Assembly (NCBI GenBank): GCA_001460835.1
Contig: CYKH01001247.1
Coordinates: forward strand, 1-51,873
Origin: Bodo saltans
Lineage: Eukaryota > Euglenozoa > Kinetoplastea > Eubodonida > Bodonidae
DNA: 51,873 nucleotides
Reading direction: 5' to 3'
Below are positions 9,862-19,749 of the stretch, piece after piece. Position 1 is the stretch's first letter; the number at the start of each line of letters is the position of its first letter. Position numbers and translations under genes: made by a program. Below the pieces are notes generated by a model, which was not told the origin of the DNA, did not search any database, and saw nothing but the letters and a program-made list of their open reading frames with translations.

Positions 9862-10530
9862 AACAGTTCACTGCCAAGTGGCCGCGTGCTGCGAGTTCGA
9901 CCTCAAGGCTCCGCCAACAACAACAGCAATAGGGGAGGCAGCGTTGGAGAAAAGTTGACGTCAGCAGTAGCCGTAGCGAAGGGACTGTCTGACCGAAACA
10001 AATCGAGCATGTCGAGAAGAGCGGCAAGCGAGGAACACGTCAACGATCGATCCGCTACCACTACGGGTGGTTTGGATGATTTGGTCGCACGCCCCTCGTC
10101 GTCGTTGTTGAGGAAGCAGCCTCCCTCGATCCTCCAGCAAGTTCACCGACCATTGGCTCCAGCGGTTCTTGCTGGCCCATCGGAAGGGATTCAAACATTG
10201 GCGAAGACACAACTGTCGCAACACGCGATGCGCATGGCAGCAACACCTGTGCCCTCGACAACAATTGTGAACACTCAGCACGTTAGCAATGCAGCTTCGG
10301 ACGATTCGCTGGTGCTGAGAGGATCTACAAAGCCTCCTCCTGACCATCAGCACTCAGCACCGCCGCAGCAGCAGGCGCTCCCTACCACTGTCGATCATCG
10401 AGATCATGTCGCGCAGGTGGTTCATGGCGGTGGACACGAAGAGGGCGCCATACGCGGCGTGAAGGGAAAGATCAAGCAAAACGTCAACGTAGAACGATTC
10501 ATGAGTAAAGTGTTGACAGTTAGGCACTGA
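9706..10530 (+). CDS. Coiled-coil protein, C-terminal fragment of the same gene
   Basis: This is the last part of the gene that begins at 5818, read in a third frame after the 169-bp duplication. The meaningful sequence starts in the second repeat copy, and the unique part runs from 9862 to the TGA at 10528-10530, about 222 residues. It is Ser/Arg/Gln/His-rich low complexity without a recognised domain, and the final about 30 residues are basic. A separate gene here is unlikely because the frame has no ATG with a normal 5' context before the repeat and the copy-1 translation matches copy 2. Confidence 0.6.
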   Translation, partial: RAVHTAGSSVSVVQKSSRVTTETQFYLTGDGVQGNGVSADSDAEDDTGGDYRNSSLPSGRVLRVRPQGSANNNSNRGGSVGEKLTSAVAVAKGLSDRNKSSMSRRAASEEHVNDRSATTTGGLDDLVARPSSSLLRKQPPSILQQVHRPLAPAVLAGPSEGIQTLAKTQLSQHAMRMAATPVPSTTIVNTQHVSNAASDDSLVLRGSTKPPPDHQHSAPPQQQALPTTVDHRDHVAQVVHGGGHEEGAIRGVKGKIKQNVNVERFMSKVLTVRH

Positions 10531-10674
10531 GCACATCAACCGTTGTGGATGTACATTACTCGATCATCGTGAATTCTGTAGAGTTAGAAAACGTATGGGA
10601 TATCACTCACATAAAAATGCTGCTTTGAATCTGCCCTTCACTGATGTTATTTTGTTGATTTCAAGCGGACAACC
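10531..10674 (+). promoter_or_regulatory. Short spacer with trans-splice acceptor
   Basis: The pyrimidine-rich stretch at about 10630-10662 ends in an AG at 10664-10665, nine bases before the ATG at 10675. Confidence 0.45.
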
Positions 10675-11439
10675 ATGACTGCTGACCAAGGCAAAGGATG
10701 GGACGAACGAGCGATGAAGGAGATCATGGCAACTCAACAAGTCGTGGAAATCATCAAAGCCCTGAAAGCTGAAATCGCCAACAGGGAGAAGGAGATCTTG
10801 CAAGCCAAAGAATTTGTTCGCCGTGAAAAACTGCGACTGGCCGCTATTTTGGATGAAACGGAAAAGAACTCGAACAACTTGGTGGAAAAGTGCAACAAAC
10901 AAAGTGAGAAAAAGTCGGAAGTGGAGGCGGTGTACCAACAAACACTCGACGAATATGATAGGCTGCACGACGTGGTCAAGAAGGTTGTTGCCAAGGAGAG
11001 GGAGTGTGAAAACCGCCACGACTTAGAGAAAACACTTCAAATTGAAAGCTTTCAGTGGGCCGAGGAGGAGCACTCGCTGCGAACCAAACTACACGCTTTG
11101 CAAGTCCAACAGCGCGAGGCGAAAGCAAAGCAGCAGGACGAGATCGCTGCAGCGGAAGCGAAACTTAGAGACGCAGAGGCGCGGCTGCACTCTGACCGAA
11201 TGTCGCGAGAATTTCCGTCGAGCGTCGGGAAGCGGCAGAGCCTTTCCCGCCCTGGGTCGCGTGCTGGTTCTTCACGAGCAACCTCCATGTCCCTTGGCCG
11301 TGGGGCGTTTACAGATGAGTCGATGGTTCTGCCCGAATCGTCAGGACGCACAGCACCATCAGTTCCTCAACCAATTCTGGTGAGCAAATCAACAAACCGA
11401 AAGCGTGACCTCCTCGGCGACTTGACGAACATGAATTGA
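10675..11439 (+). CDS. Small coiled-coil protein
   Basis: The product is 254 aa, starting at an ATG directly after a good AG acceptor. Residues about 15-180 are a nearly continuous charged coiled coil rich in Lys, Glu, Gln and Ala. Residues about 185-254 are Ser/Arg/Pro-rich and end in a basic Lys-Arg-Asp-Leu-Leu-Gly-Asp-Leu segment. No catalytic motif is present. A structural or adaptor role in the cytoskeleton, flagellum or spindle is possible, but the family is not recognised. It follows another coiled-coil gene, which in a polycistronic genome carries little weight. Confidence 0.75.
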   Translation: MTADQGKGWDERAMKEIMATQQVVEIIKALKAEIANREKEILQAKEFVRREKLRLAAILDETEKNSNNLVEKCNKQSEKKSEVEAVYQQTLDEYDRLHDVVKKVVAKERECENRHDLEKTLQIESFQWAEEEHSLRTKLHALQVQQREAKAKQQDEIAAAEAKLRDAEARLHSDRMSREFPSSVGKRQSLSRPGSRAGSSRATSMSLGRGAFTDESMVLPESSGRTAPSVPQPILVSKSTNRKRDLLGDLTNMN

Positions 11440-11701
11440 GAGAGCGAATGCGCGCCGTATTTTCATTTAGATAGATCACACGACTTCTTTTCATAAAGTC
11501 TTTTTTTTTCAGAAGTAAGGAGACCAAAGTCTCGCTAAAGTGTTTGGTTTGCTTTCCTCTGAGCAGCGTGAATATTCGCCCAGTTTCTGTTTATTTTCTC
11601 GACAACTTCGAAGATAAATACAATCAAAAAATTGCGCAAGTTAACTCGAAGTAATAGTTGCCAAATAACATCACCAGTGCCCTGTCCGAGCAGTTGCGAC
11701 T
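11440..11701 (+). promoter_or_regulatory. Spacer with strong trans-splice acceptor
   Basis: A T9C tract at 11501-11510 is followed at once by AG at 11511-11512, a textbook kinetoplastid acceptor. The 5'UTR of the kinase downstream would then be about 189 nt. No gene is seen. Confidence 0.55.
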
Positions 11702-14700
11702 ATGCCAATTGGCGGAGCAGAACACGCTGTCATTTACAAAGGAAGTGCCGTCTTCCGGAGAGGCTCGACTGGCACGCCACCACCGCCACCCTCACCAGCA
11801 ACCGGACCTCAACCGGTGTCCCCAGCGACCCCACAAGCAGCCGCGCCCTCCTCATTTCGTGATCCACCAAAGGACAAATGTGAAAAAGGAGGCGACAAAG
11901 GAGGAGAGATGTTTCACAGCATTCTTCGTTTCCTGCACCTGGACTCTGGCCTTCCTCATCGGGCAAAAAGTGAAACCCTCCACGAAGAACACCCACCATC
12001 GCATACCCCTCAGACGGCACCACGCAGTGCGGATTACGACGATCGCACGGACGCCATAGATGCATCGACCGCGTCCTTTATGACCAATCATAGTATGTCT
12101 TCCGCACATCGGAACGAGAGTGAGCTTGTCTTGGATGAACATTGCACAACTTCCCGACAATCCTCATCTCACCCGCATCATCACGCGACGACTAGCAATC
12201 CGCCAAAGAAGAAGCGACGGTCTACCATCAAGGCGGCATTCACATCACTTTTCTTCCCCAACGAGCGGAAGAAGAAACCATCTCCGCTTCCGCAGCAGAA
12301 CTCTGCCGGCCAAAGCGACGACACCCGAGCGTTTGCAGTGATTCTTGAAATTGATGAAGACGATGAACGCGAGGACATCCTTCACACTGAGGCCACTATT
12401 TTGGATATTCTTCTCCTTAACTTCCGGTCTGACCTCAAAGTCCTCAAGGAGAGAACTGTGTGGGATAGCGAAACAGGAGGAGAGGTCTCCGATGAGCAAC
12501 TCCACACGATGTATTATCTATTCTTCCGGCAAATGAAGTCGCTCTTGTCACAGCAGTTCTCGCAAATATTCCCTCACGGGATTCGAGGAACGGCACTTTC
12601 GATGAGCGATGTGTCGGCATGCGTTGCAGGTCTTCTTATGATTGAAATGGCCATCACAGACGATGACGTTCATAGCTTCGCCTTCAACGTTCTGCAGGGT
12701 CGACGCATCTCACTTCAAAATTGCCCGCCCTCAAAGCGTTATTTGTACTTCATGTTCATGGCGCTGAAGTCTCTTGTTCCGATCTTTCGCTCTCACACCG
12801 ACGCTTTCCGATCTGCGGTGGTAAAATATTTTTACGACCACAACTCCATCAAGAAAGCCGGCCATCCTTTTGCATTGCCATTGCAAGCGTTGCTCAACGC
12901 ATTAGCGCCGATTCTCATGGCGCACTCATTCCAAAAAATGACGCCTTCGTTTTACTACTACGCATTGAAGCTTGAGAGAGAACGTGAAGGAGGAGACGAA
13001 GAGGATGACATTCTCACAGACGAGGCGGCAACGCCATTAAAGCCCGATGGCGAGTCCACGAGCAATAACGAGTCCGTCTCCAGAAGTTGCTCCGATTGCC
13101 CGCCCTCAAAGCGTTATTTGTACTTCATGTTCATGGCGCTGAAGTCTCTTGTCCCGATCTTTCGCTCTCACACCGACGCTTTCCGATCTGCGGTGGTAAA
13201 ATATTTTTACGACCACAACTCCATCAAGAAAGCCGGCCATCCTTTTGCATTGCCATTGCAAGCGTTGCTCAACGCATTAGCGCCGATTCTCATGGCGCAC
13301 TCATTCCAAAAAATGACGCCTTCGTTTTACTACTACGCATTGAAGCTTGAGAGAGAACGTGAAGGAGGAGACGAAGAGGATGACATTCTCACAGACGAGG
13401 CGGCAACGCCATTAAAGCCCGATGGCGAGTCCACGAGCAATAACGAGTCCGTCTCCAGAAGTTGCTCCGAGGAATACCCTGCGCCGGCAAGTGGCACACC
13501 GCATCAGTCTGCTACGCCAAAAGAAGCCGTCGCTCAGCAGAATGTCGCGTCCGCTTCTGGCTCACCAACGTTCGCGACCGCTACCACGTCAGCACCCCGC
13601 CGCCGCCGTCGCGGTGCGTCAGCGCAGTGGAGCACGATTGTGCAAACGTACAAGAAGGGTCAAGTGCTTGGTCGTGGGGCATGTGGCGTGGTGTACCGCT
13701 GCACGGATGCCAACAACGGTGTCTTCTACGCTCTGAAGGAACTTTCGCTGCTGACCAAGAGCATGGTGCGGCGCATCCGCAGGCATCAGGAGGATCAACT
13801 TCAGCTTGAAGACGAGGGGGCGTTCAATAGTAGTACCGCCACGGCACCAGGGACGCCAATGGTGCGCCTCGATCAAATCCTTACCGAGAAGGAGCAAGAA
13901 GAGTTGATGTGGCGTGAAAAGTCGATTTGCGGAGAGGTGAATATGCTCAAATCTCTTCGCAACCCGTACATTGTCAGCTACTATGGATGCGCATTTGATA
14001 GGAAGTCGCTGAAGGTGTCTATCCTCATGGAGTTTTGTCCCAAGACGCTCCGTGCCATTATTGATGAGTTAGGTGCGATGCGGTTGTCGATGATTGCACA
14101 CTACGCAACGCAAATTCTGCTTGGTATTGCTTTTTTGCATGACAACCATGTTGTGCATCGAGACATCAAAGCAGCTAATATTCTAGTGAAGGACGGCGGC
14201 GAGGCCAAGGTTTCTGATTTCGGTACAGCTATTTTGAATGAGATCCGAGGGCCTGATGCTGGATTAGGAATGGGAGAAGATGAACTCGATGCTCTTCGAC
14301 GAGAGACGGAAAATGCTGAAGCGGATGATTTGACTACGCTGTTTACCTCAAACCGCTCGAATCACCCGCACCACTCCCACCACGGCAAAGGGAAGCAGCA
14401 CCCAAAAAGTCATCAGAACGGGACGCACGCATTTTCAATTCAAGGGACATCATTGTTCCTTGCCCCTGAGGTGGCGAACGGCTGCCTTCCCACGGAGGCT
14501 AGCGATGTGTGGAGTATCGGTTGTTTACTGATTGAGATGGCAACTGGTGAGTACCCGTGGCACGAGTGGACAGACGGCAGAGACCTGCCCTTGGAAATGG
14601 TTGTGTTTCATGTGGCGATGGCCCAGCAACCCCCTCTGCTGTCACAGGAGTTAGCTCCGCATGCAGCGTCAAATCCTCTGTTTGTGGATCTCTTACGATC

Positions 14701-14956
14701 GTGTCTGCACATTGACCCAGTTGCCCGCCCCACGTGCCGTCAGCTGCTTCAGCACCCGTTCTTCAAGCAAGCGGACTTTGGAGAGCACGATGACCCTGAT
14801 ACAGCCGATGCAGAGGGGTCGGGCTCAGAGAGGGACCCGCTGATGACTGTGGATGAGAGTGGTGAGCTAGATGATGATGCTGTGCTCGGTGGCAACGTTA
14901 TGTCAATTGTCCCTAATGACAGCATGATCGGCCCCTCGGGCGTGTACGATGCGTAA
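11702..14956 (+). CDS. STE/MAPKKK-like protein kinase with internal 125-residue duplication
   Basis: The product is 1084 aa from a true ATG. A Pro/Ser-rich and His-rich N-terminus leads to a helical region of unknown family (about 220-460), part of which occurs twice, then the kinase domain (about 650-1025). It has the glycine loop Gly-Arg-Gly-Ala-Cys-Gly, Lys679, the His819-Arg820-Asp821 catalytic loop with Lys-Ala-Ala-Asn, Asp839-Phe-Gly and an Ala-Pro-Glu, so it should be an active Ser/Thr kinase. The Gly-Thr-Ser-Leu-Phe-Leu-Ala-Pro-Glu segment resembles MEKK/STE11 kinases. Between DFG and APE lies an unusual insert of about 65 residues that is strongly His-rich, and another insert follows the VAIK lysine. 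The C-terminal tail is acidic. Without the duplication it would be 959 aa. Substrate unknown. Confidence 0.85.
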   Translation: MPIGGAEHAVIYKGSAVFRRGSTGTPPPPPSPATGPQPVSPATPQAAAPSSFRDPPKDKCEKGGDKGGEMFHSILRFLHLDSGLPHRAKSETLHEEHPPSHTPQTAPRSADYDDRTDAIDASTASFMTNHSMSSAHRNESELVLDEHCTTSRQSSSHPHHHATTSNPPKKKRRSTIKAAFTSLFFPNERKKKPSPLPQQNSAGQSDDTRAFAVILEIDEDDEREDILHTEATILDILLLNFRSDLKVLKERTVWDSETGGEVSDEQLHTMYYLFFRQMKSLLSQQFSQIFPHGIRGTALSMSDVSACVAGLLMIEMAITDDDVHSFAFNVLQGRRISLQNCPPSKRYLYFMFMALKSLVPIFRSHTDAFRSAVVKYFYDHNSIKKAGHPFALPLQALLNALAPILMAHSFQKMTPSFYYYALKLEREREGGDEEDDILTDEAATPLKPDGESTSNNESVSRSCSDCPPSKRYLYFMFMALKSLVPIFRSHTDAFRSAVVKYFYDHNSIKKAGHPFALPLQALLNALAPILMAHSFQKMTPSFYYYALKLEREREGGDEEDDILTDEAATPLKPDGESTSNNESVSRSCSEEYPAPASGTPHQSATPKEAVAQQNVASASGSPTFATATTSAPRRRRRGASAQWSTIVQTYKKGQVLGRGACGVVYRCTDANNGVFYALKELSLLTKSMVRRIRRHQEDQLQLEDEGAFNSSTATAPGTPMVRLDQILTEKEQEELMWREKSICGEVNMLKSLRNPYIVSYYGCAFDRKSLKVSILMEFCPKTLRAIIDELGAMRLSMIAHYATQILLGIAFLHDNHVVHRDIKAANILVKDGGEAKVSDFGTAILNEIRGPDAGLGMGEDELDALRRETENAEADDLTTLFTSNRSNHPHHSHHGKGKQHPKSHQNGTHAFSIQGTSLFLAPEVANGCLPTEASDVWSIGCLLIEMATGEYPWHEWTDGRDLPLEMVVFHVAMAQQPPLLSQELAPHAASNPLFVDLLRSCLHIDPVARPTCRQLLQHPFFKQADFGEHDDPDTADAEGSGSERDPLMTVDESGELDDDAVLGGNVMSIVPNDSMIGPSGVYDA
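12721..13470 (+). repeat. 375-bp near-identical tandem duplication (C), in frame
   Basis: Copy 1 (12721-13095) and copy 2 (13096-13470) abut exactly and differ, by eye, at one base (T versus C near 12778, silent). The period is 125 codons, so the kinase frame stays open and the protein carries the segment twice. Confidence 0.95.
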
Positions 14957-15324
14957 CGTTGTAGAATGGAGGCGGGCTACGTGTGGTGGGATTCCTTGCG
15001 TTGATGTGCATGGGCGTCAAATCGAAGTTTTTTTCTCTCGTGTTTTTTGTTTCGTTTGATATTTCTCAGTCACTTCCGATGAGAGCGTTACTGGATGCTC
15101 AAAAACGAAGTTCGTGTGTGCGCGCGTCATGAGACATCTCATGAAAGCGACAGGGTGAGCAAACCCCAACCTACGGTAGCTGCACGCACATACTCCCCCT
15201 TCCCCCAGGTATTTGTGTGGCGGCAGAGAGCGTTTTTCCCCTATGGTGGAGAACTTCACTGCTGGAAGGATAGTTCTATTTGCAACCGTTTCGTTTTCAA
15301 AAAGACAAATATAAGATCATCAGA
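14957..15324 (+). promoter_or_regulatory. Intergenic spacer, T-rich, start-deciding tracts
   Basis: No gene is seen. T-rich stretches occur at 15029-15062, and a further strong pyrimidine stretch lies at about 15362-15392, inside the next frame, with AG at 15397-15398. Which one carries the spliced leader decides whether the next protein starts at 15325 or 15433. Confidence 0.35.
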
Positions 15325-16329
15325 ATGATCATTTGCCCTACTTGTCACCTGACAATCATTGCATTTCTTGTTTTTTTGTTGTTACCCCTTTTGAAGGGCG
15401 TTGTTTTTCGTTGCAAGCCATCATCATTCGTCATGCTCGTGCGAGTGCGTGGTGCTGGCGCTAGCGCAGAAAATAGTCAAGCAATAGTGATGCACCTGAG
15501 AGCCTTCAAGCATCATATGAGCTCACATACTCACTCACACTCCTCTCACGCGACATCTTTGATCCACCCGCCTCTGCAGCTTCACCACTTTCCCGTTACG
15601 ATCGACTGCTCTCACAGTCAGTTCTTGCCTACTTGGCACGAGGTGTGGAACTTGTATGACATAGCATACGACGAGCTGGATGCGGCTTTATCGACACACG
15701 GTCCATTGGCGCTAGTTCACCATGTTCTCAAATTTGCCGATGCTCACTCGGCCTCGAGCGCGTTTCGGGAGGTTGATGTGGCCGCAAGAATGGTTGGAAG
15801 CTCTCAGCGACTGACGCTGAACGCCTTAAGCCTTACTGGCGCCGCTTCAAATTTGTTATCAGCTGTGTGGCAGCTGTCGTATGTATCGGTGCTCGCAGCC
15901 CTCGGTGCACATCACGTTGTTGACGGCACGTCGAACTCACTTCCGTTGAGAGAGATCGTCATTTTGTTCGCCGACGTAACGCCAAGTCTCTCGTACTTCT
16001 TACGACAATTCGCTTTACATCTCTTCCGTCCCTTCGTCTCAATAGACCTTGCTGTGCATGTCGTCGCTTGTCTTGTCAACAAAGAAGCGGAGTTGTCTGG
16101 TGTGTGCTTCATGCCAGACACAGACGTGGAGTGGGTTGGCGATGCACCGGCGGTCATCCAGCAGTGCCCCATCGTACGAGTTCCTATTCGCGACTACATG
16201 AGCGGAAATCATCTGAGTGCGGTGTCGCTCCAAGAGCTGGCAGCTGTTGCGAAGGAAAATATGGTGAAGAATTTTTGCCCGTGCTGCGGTCCAACAGATG
16301 GAGGTGGTTGTTGTGGGCAACGAGATTGA
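15325..16329 (+). CDS. Unknown protein with C-terminal Cys cluster
   Basis: The first in-frame ATG (15325) gives 334 aa with a very hydrophobic stretch at residues about 8-27 that could be a signal anchor. If the pyrimidine tract within that stretch (about 15362-15392) is the trans-splice signal, translation would start at the ATG 15433 and the membrane segment would not exist. The body is a globular, Leu/Ala/His-rich domain with no family I recognise. The last 20 residues hold a Cys-Pro-Cys-Cys and a Gly-Gly-Cys-Cys pair, which suggests metal binding or acylation. Function unknown. Confidence 0.65.
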   Translation: MIICPTCHLTIIAFLVFLLLPLLKGVVFRCKPSSFVMLVRVRGAGASAENSQAIVMHLRAFKHHMSSHTHSHSSHATSLIHPPLQLHHFPVTIDCSHSQFLPTWHEVWNLYDIAYDELDAALSTHGPLALVHHVLKFADAHSASSAFREVDVAARMVGSSQRLTLNALSLTGAASNLLSAVWQLSYVSVLAALGAHHVVDGTSNSLPLREIVILFADVTPSLSYFLRQFALHLFRPFVSIDLAVHVVACLVNKEAELSGVCFMPDTDVEWVGDAPAVIQQCPIVRVPIRDYMSGNHLSAVSLQELAAVAKENMVKNFCPCCGPTDGGGCCGQRD

Positions 16330-16569
16330 GTTTTCCTTGTTGCATTTCAAAGAAAAAAAAGAAGAAAGCAGTGTCGATCGTTCCACACTAACTAACGAAA
16401 CGATTGCTTCTGTCAACAATTTCTACTGAAAGGAAAAAAAAAAGGATAAAATAACACGTCGTCAACCGAGGCTGTTCACCAACGGCAGCGTCGACGACGA
16501 CAACAACAACAACAACCGAAATATTCACGCGACAGAAAACAACGACTCATACTCGAGTCTCGTACTAGG
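16330..16569 (+). promoter_or_regulatory. Spacer with weak acceptor and CGA/CAA triplet run
   Basis: An AG at 16431-16432 follows a modest pyrimidine stretch (16404-16427). Around 16493-16517 the leader consists of CGA and CAA triplets, an unstructured A-rich 5'UTR just before the ATG at 16570. Confidence 0.35.
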
Positions 16570-19500
16570 ATGTCAAGTACTTCCATGATTACCCTGGCAG
16601 GGCACGCATACCTAGACCGCCACAATGTCAAAGCAATCCTTGAGGAGATCACAACTCAGCTTGCCGTTGAAATGCCGGAGGACCCGCTCGCTGCAATCGT
16701 CAAGATGATTGACCAGCGTAGAAATAATGCATCCGGGTTCTTTATGGTGACTTGTGACAACACGTGGTGCGGCATGAAAGTCGCGTCCAACGACTACGAG
16801 GAGCACCGTAAGAACTGCAGAGCGGATCGATGGACAAAGTGCATTCGATGCGACCAACGTGTGGAGATGACAAGACTTCATCAACACCGCATGAACTGCC
16901 ACCTCGTCTCATGCCCCCATTGCGGAGAGTGTGTACTTCCTAGGATGCTAGGGTTGTGCCCGTTGCAAATTCTAACAGATGCAAAGCAACGACGTGCAGA
17001 CCATCTCAAGACGAAGCGGGCTGTGGAGAAGAAGGATCCTCTTTCCAAGCCTGTCGATGCCCTCCAGAATTCTGGTTCCGTTGAATTATCCACCCGGTCG
17101 CTGACGTCAACGTCTGCGGTGTTTAAGGGTCAGGGTGGACCGCTTCGTCGACTTCAAGATCTTTGGCGAAAGCGGCATGCCCGCGGCACCTTTAGTGCAT
17201 TAGCGTTCCAAGCAATCTGGAATATTATGGAGACCGCACGCGAAGGCAGAGTCGCACTTACCGATGGCCACATCGGCGCAGAGGGCACTAGTATCACCGA
17301 TCGCGATCGCCGAGGAAGCACAGATCAAACGTCCCCAAAGTTGCCTGCGTCTGGAGTTGTGGAAAAAATATCCGCCGAGTACACAGAGGCATTTCGTCAA
17401 GACGTGTTCCAGATTATCAACGATAGGCAGGTAGTGGAGTTCCCGATTGCTGAAAAGATTGTCATAGACGCCACGAAACTACTCGCCATTCGTCCTGTAG
17501 TTGCCTACGTCCAAACACCCACAGACGGCGAAGTCGTCATCGTTGGCGACCTGCACGGACAACTAAAAGATTTGCTTCACATCGTTTCTCTTCACGGAAA
17601 ACCTGGTCCTCAAAAGATATTCATCTTCAACGGCGACTTTGTGGATCGAGGGCCATATGGCGTCGAGATCCTCCTCTACATTTATGTGCTCTTGTGCTCT
17701 TATCCCAACTACGTGTACTTGAACCGAGGCAACCATGAAGACCTTAAGACAAATTGTGAGTATGGATTCCAGGAAGAGCTGCTGTCTAAGTACGACGACG
17801 ACAGCAAAGATCTGATGGACGCTCTCGTGCGCTCGTACAAGGCAATGCCGCTAGTGACGGTGATCGACAAGCGTGTTGCGGTGCTGCACGGTGGCGTCCC
17901 TCGGCATATTGTGACATTAGAGAGGATTGCGCTGATTGGGAAGCTCAAGGACGTTCCTACTGTCGAGCAATTAGATGAAGACGAAGAAATTGTGTGTGAC
18001 ATTTTATGGAGTGACCCGGTGGAGCGGTACAAGAGCAGAAACTTAGGCATGCGACATCAAGGAGAGTTTTGGCGCACAAGTGCACGGGGGTGTGGCATCG
18101 AGTATCTTGATGGGCACACCGAAGCGTTCCTTGCTCACAACAACTTAGAAATGATCGTCCGATCGCATGAAATGGTGGCTGGTGGATACGAACTGTGCCA
18201 TCAAGGCCGATGCGCGACGGTCTTCAGCGCCAGCGATTATTGTGGCGTGTCCGGGAATCGCGCAGCTGTGATGGTGTTTGCAGCGTTCCGCGACGAGCCA
18301 GTGTATCAAACGTGGTTTATCAAGGACGATGTCTCGGATAAGTTAGATTTAGAGGCTTCCATGAAGGGCGAGGATGAGGATGAGGGCTTTGGCGGTGGTG
18401 CCGACATCAGCGTTTCATTTGACGAGGATGCCATTGCTCAGCAAGGCCCTCAAGCCACAGAGATTCGATCCCGTGTGCAGGAAGATTGTATTCAACGCAT
18501 CCGTGAGCGTATTTGGCTGAAACGATACGAGCTGCTCTCCACGTTCTGTGCTGTGGACACGGAACAAGTTGGCATTGTCAGTAAGGTGGAGTGGTGCGAA
18601 GTCGCTCGGAAGGTGTTGGAGCAACCAGATCTCCCATGGTACTATCTGTGTCAGTTTCTTAGCGCTCCTGTCACATACTTTCGCGAGGTGCCTTCGATCC
18701 GGTACGCTGACTTTGTTTCCAGCGTCGACTCGAATGCCGGCAAGATGTTCGAGATCGACTGGATACGCGTCACCATCAAGTCCGTGTTTGGGGGAATGGA
18801 GCTGCCAGAGGATTTGAGGCCAGCTACTAAAGAACACGAACGTCTGGCGCGTCGACGCCACAGCTCCATGTTAGAGAGCGCAGGCTCCTCAAGATCCTTT
18901 CCGCGTGGGGCGCAAAACACTTCCAAGTCAAATTTCCAACGATCTTCGTCGACCGTGGAGGTGATTGCCCCTTTCCCCCCAGGAAGTCCCCAGGGAAAGA
19001 CGAACACCGCCCGAACAAAGTTTCACTCACCTGAGCGGGGGGTCAACAACGCAAAGCCTCCAGCTACCATTACTGAAGTTGCTACTAGCGAGGGCTCTCC
19101 ATTGCCGCCACCCCTCGGCGGCTTGACCGCCGTTCCTCCACCCATCCCAAACCTTCATGCCTTCGACGGCATCCCAGCGGCAACTGCAGAGTCTACTCAA
19201 TTCGCTGGAGGGGGTGAGTTGGACAACAGCCGCCAGAATCCGAGCGCCTCGTCATACGAAGACGTTTCTGGAGACAACGACGAAGGGAAAGCATTCCGCT
19301 TCAACTTCAACTACTTTGTCTCCATTCTTCGCGCCAAGTCACCCTTCGCCGCTCAACTGGAGGACACCGACATGTACATTCTTTTCCGCTTCTTTGATGA
19401 GGATCGTGACGGGCATGTTGTGTTAGGTGAGCTGATGGACAACGTTGCTCAGTACCAGCATGAGCACCTTGACGACAAACTTTCATCGAGTGTCAACAGC

Positions 19501-19749
19501 GACCCGGAAAGTGATTATGAGGGTGAGGAGGAGGAGGTCGTCATCGTGAGTGGCGGATCAAAGTCTTCGTCAAAGAATGCGACGCCAGGAGTGATTGGAT
19601 TGTCTCGCATTAAGTCAAAGAAAGCAAGCGTCCCGATGCTCGACCCACTCATCGGAAGTGCACTCGATTTTGGTCGTCATCGTGAGTGGCGGATCAAAGT
19701 CTTCGTCAAAGAATGCGACGCCAGGAGTGATTGGATTGTCTGCGTTTAA
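16570..19749 (+). CDS. PPP-family Ser/Thr phosphatase with zinc finger and EF-hand (frame broken at 3' end)
   Basis: This is a metal-dependent phosphoprotein phosphatase. All PPP signatures are present: Gly326-Asp-Leu-His-Gly330, Gly355-Asp-Phe-Val-Asp-Arg-Gly361, Gly387-Asn-His-Glu390, the later His-Gly-Gly-Val-Pro, Arg-Ser-His-Glu and Ser-Ala-Ser-Asp-Tyr-Cys. Before them, residues about 60-118 contain Cys/His pairs resembling a TRAF-type zinc finger. After the catalytic domain come a helical EF-like region, a Ser/Pro-rich linker and an EF-hand loop near 943-954 (Asp-Glu-Asp-Arg-Asp-Gly). Phosphatase plus EF-hands recalls the PPEF/RdgC group, but the zinc finger differs. The last about 25 codons before 19749 are out of frame, caused by a 136-bp duplication. 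The true C-terminus lies in the next entry; joined, the protein is about 1218 aa. Confidence 0.85.
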   Translation: MSSTSMITLAGHAYLDRHNVKAILEEITTQLAVEMPEDPLAAIVKMIDQRRNNASGFFMVTCDNTWCGMKVASNDYEEHRKNCRADRWTKCIRCDQRVEMTRLHQHRMNCHLVSCPHCGECVLPRMLGLCPLQILTDAKQRRADHLKTKRAVEKKDPLSKPVDALQNSGSVELSTRSLTSTSAVFKGQGGPLRRLQDLWRKRHARGTFSALAFQAIWNIMETAREGRVALTDGHIGAEGTSITDRDRRGSTDQTSPKLPASGVVEKISAEYTEAFRQDVFQIINDRQVVEFPIAEKIVIDATKLLAIRPVVAYVQTPTDGEVVIVGDLHGQLKDLLHIVSLHGKPGPQKIFIFNGDFVDRGPYGVEILLYIYVLLCSYPNYVYLNRGNHEDLKTNCEYGFQEELLSKYDDDSKDLMDALVRSYKAMPLVTVIDKRVAVLHGGVPRHIVTLERIALIGKLKDVPTVEQLDEDEEIVCDILWSDPVERYKSRNLGMRHQGEFWRTSARGCGIEYLDGHTEAFLAHNNLEMIVRSHEMVAGGYELCHQGRCATVFSASDYCGVSGNRAAVMVFAAFRDEPVYQTWFIKDDVSDKLDLEASMKGEDEDEGFGGGADISVSFDEDAIAQQGPQATEIRSRVQEDCIQRIRERIWLKRYELLSTFCAVDTEQVGIVSKVEWCEVARKVLEQPDLPWYYLCQFLSAPVTYFREVPSIRYADFVSSVDSNAGKMFEIDWIRVTIKSVFGGMELPEDLRPATKEHERLARRRHSSMLESAGSSRSFPRGAQNTSKSNFQRSSSTVEVIAPFPPGSPQGKTNTARTKFHSPERGVNNAKPPATITEVATSEGSPLPPPLGGLTAVPPPIPNLHAFDGIPAATAESTQFAGGGELDNSRQNPSASSYEDVSGDNDEGKAFRFNFNYFVSILRAKSPFAAQLEDTDMYILFRFFDEDRDGHVVLGELMDNVAQYQHEHLDDKLSSSVNSDPESDYEGEEEEVVIVSGGSKSSSKNATPGVIGLSRIKSKKASVPMLDPLIGSALDFGRHREWRIKVFVKECDARSDWIVCV

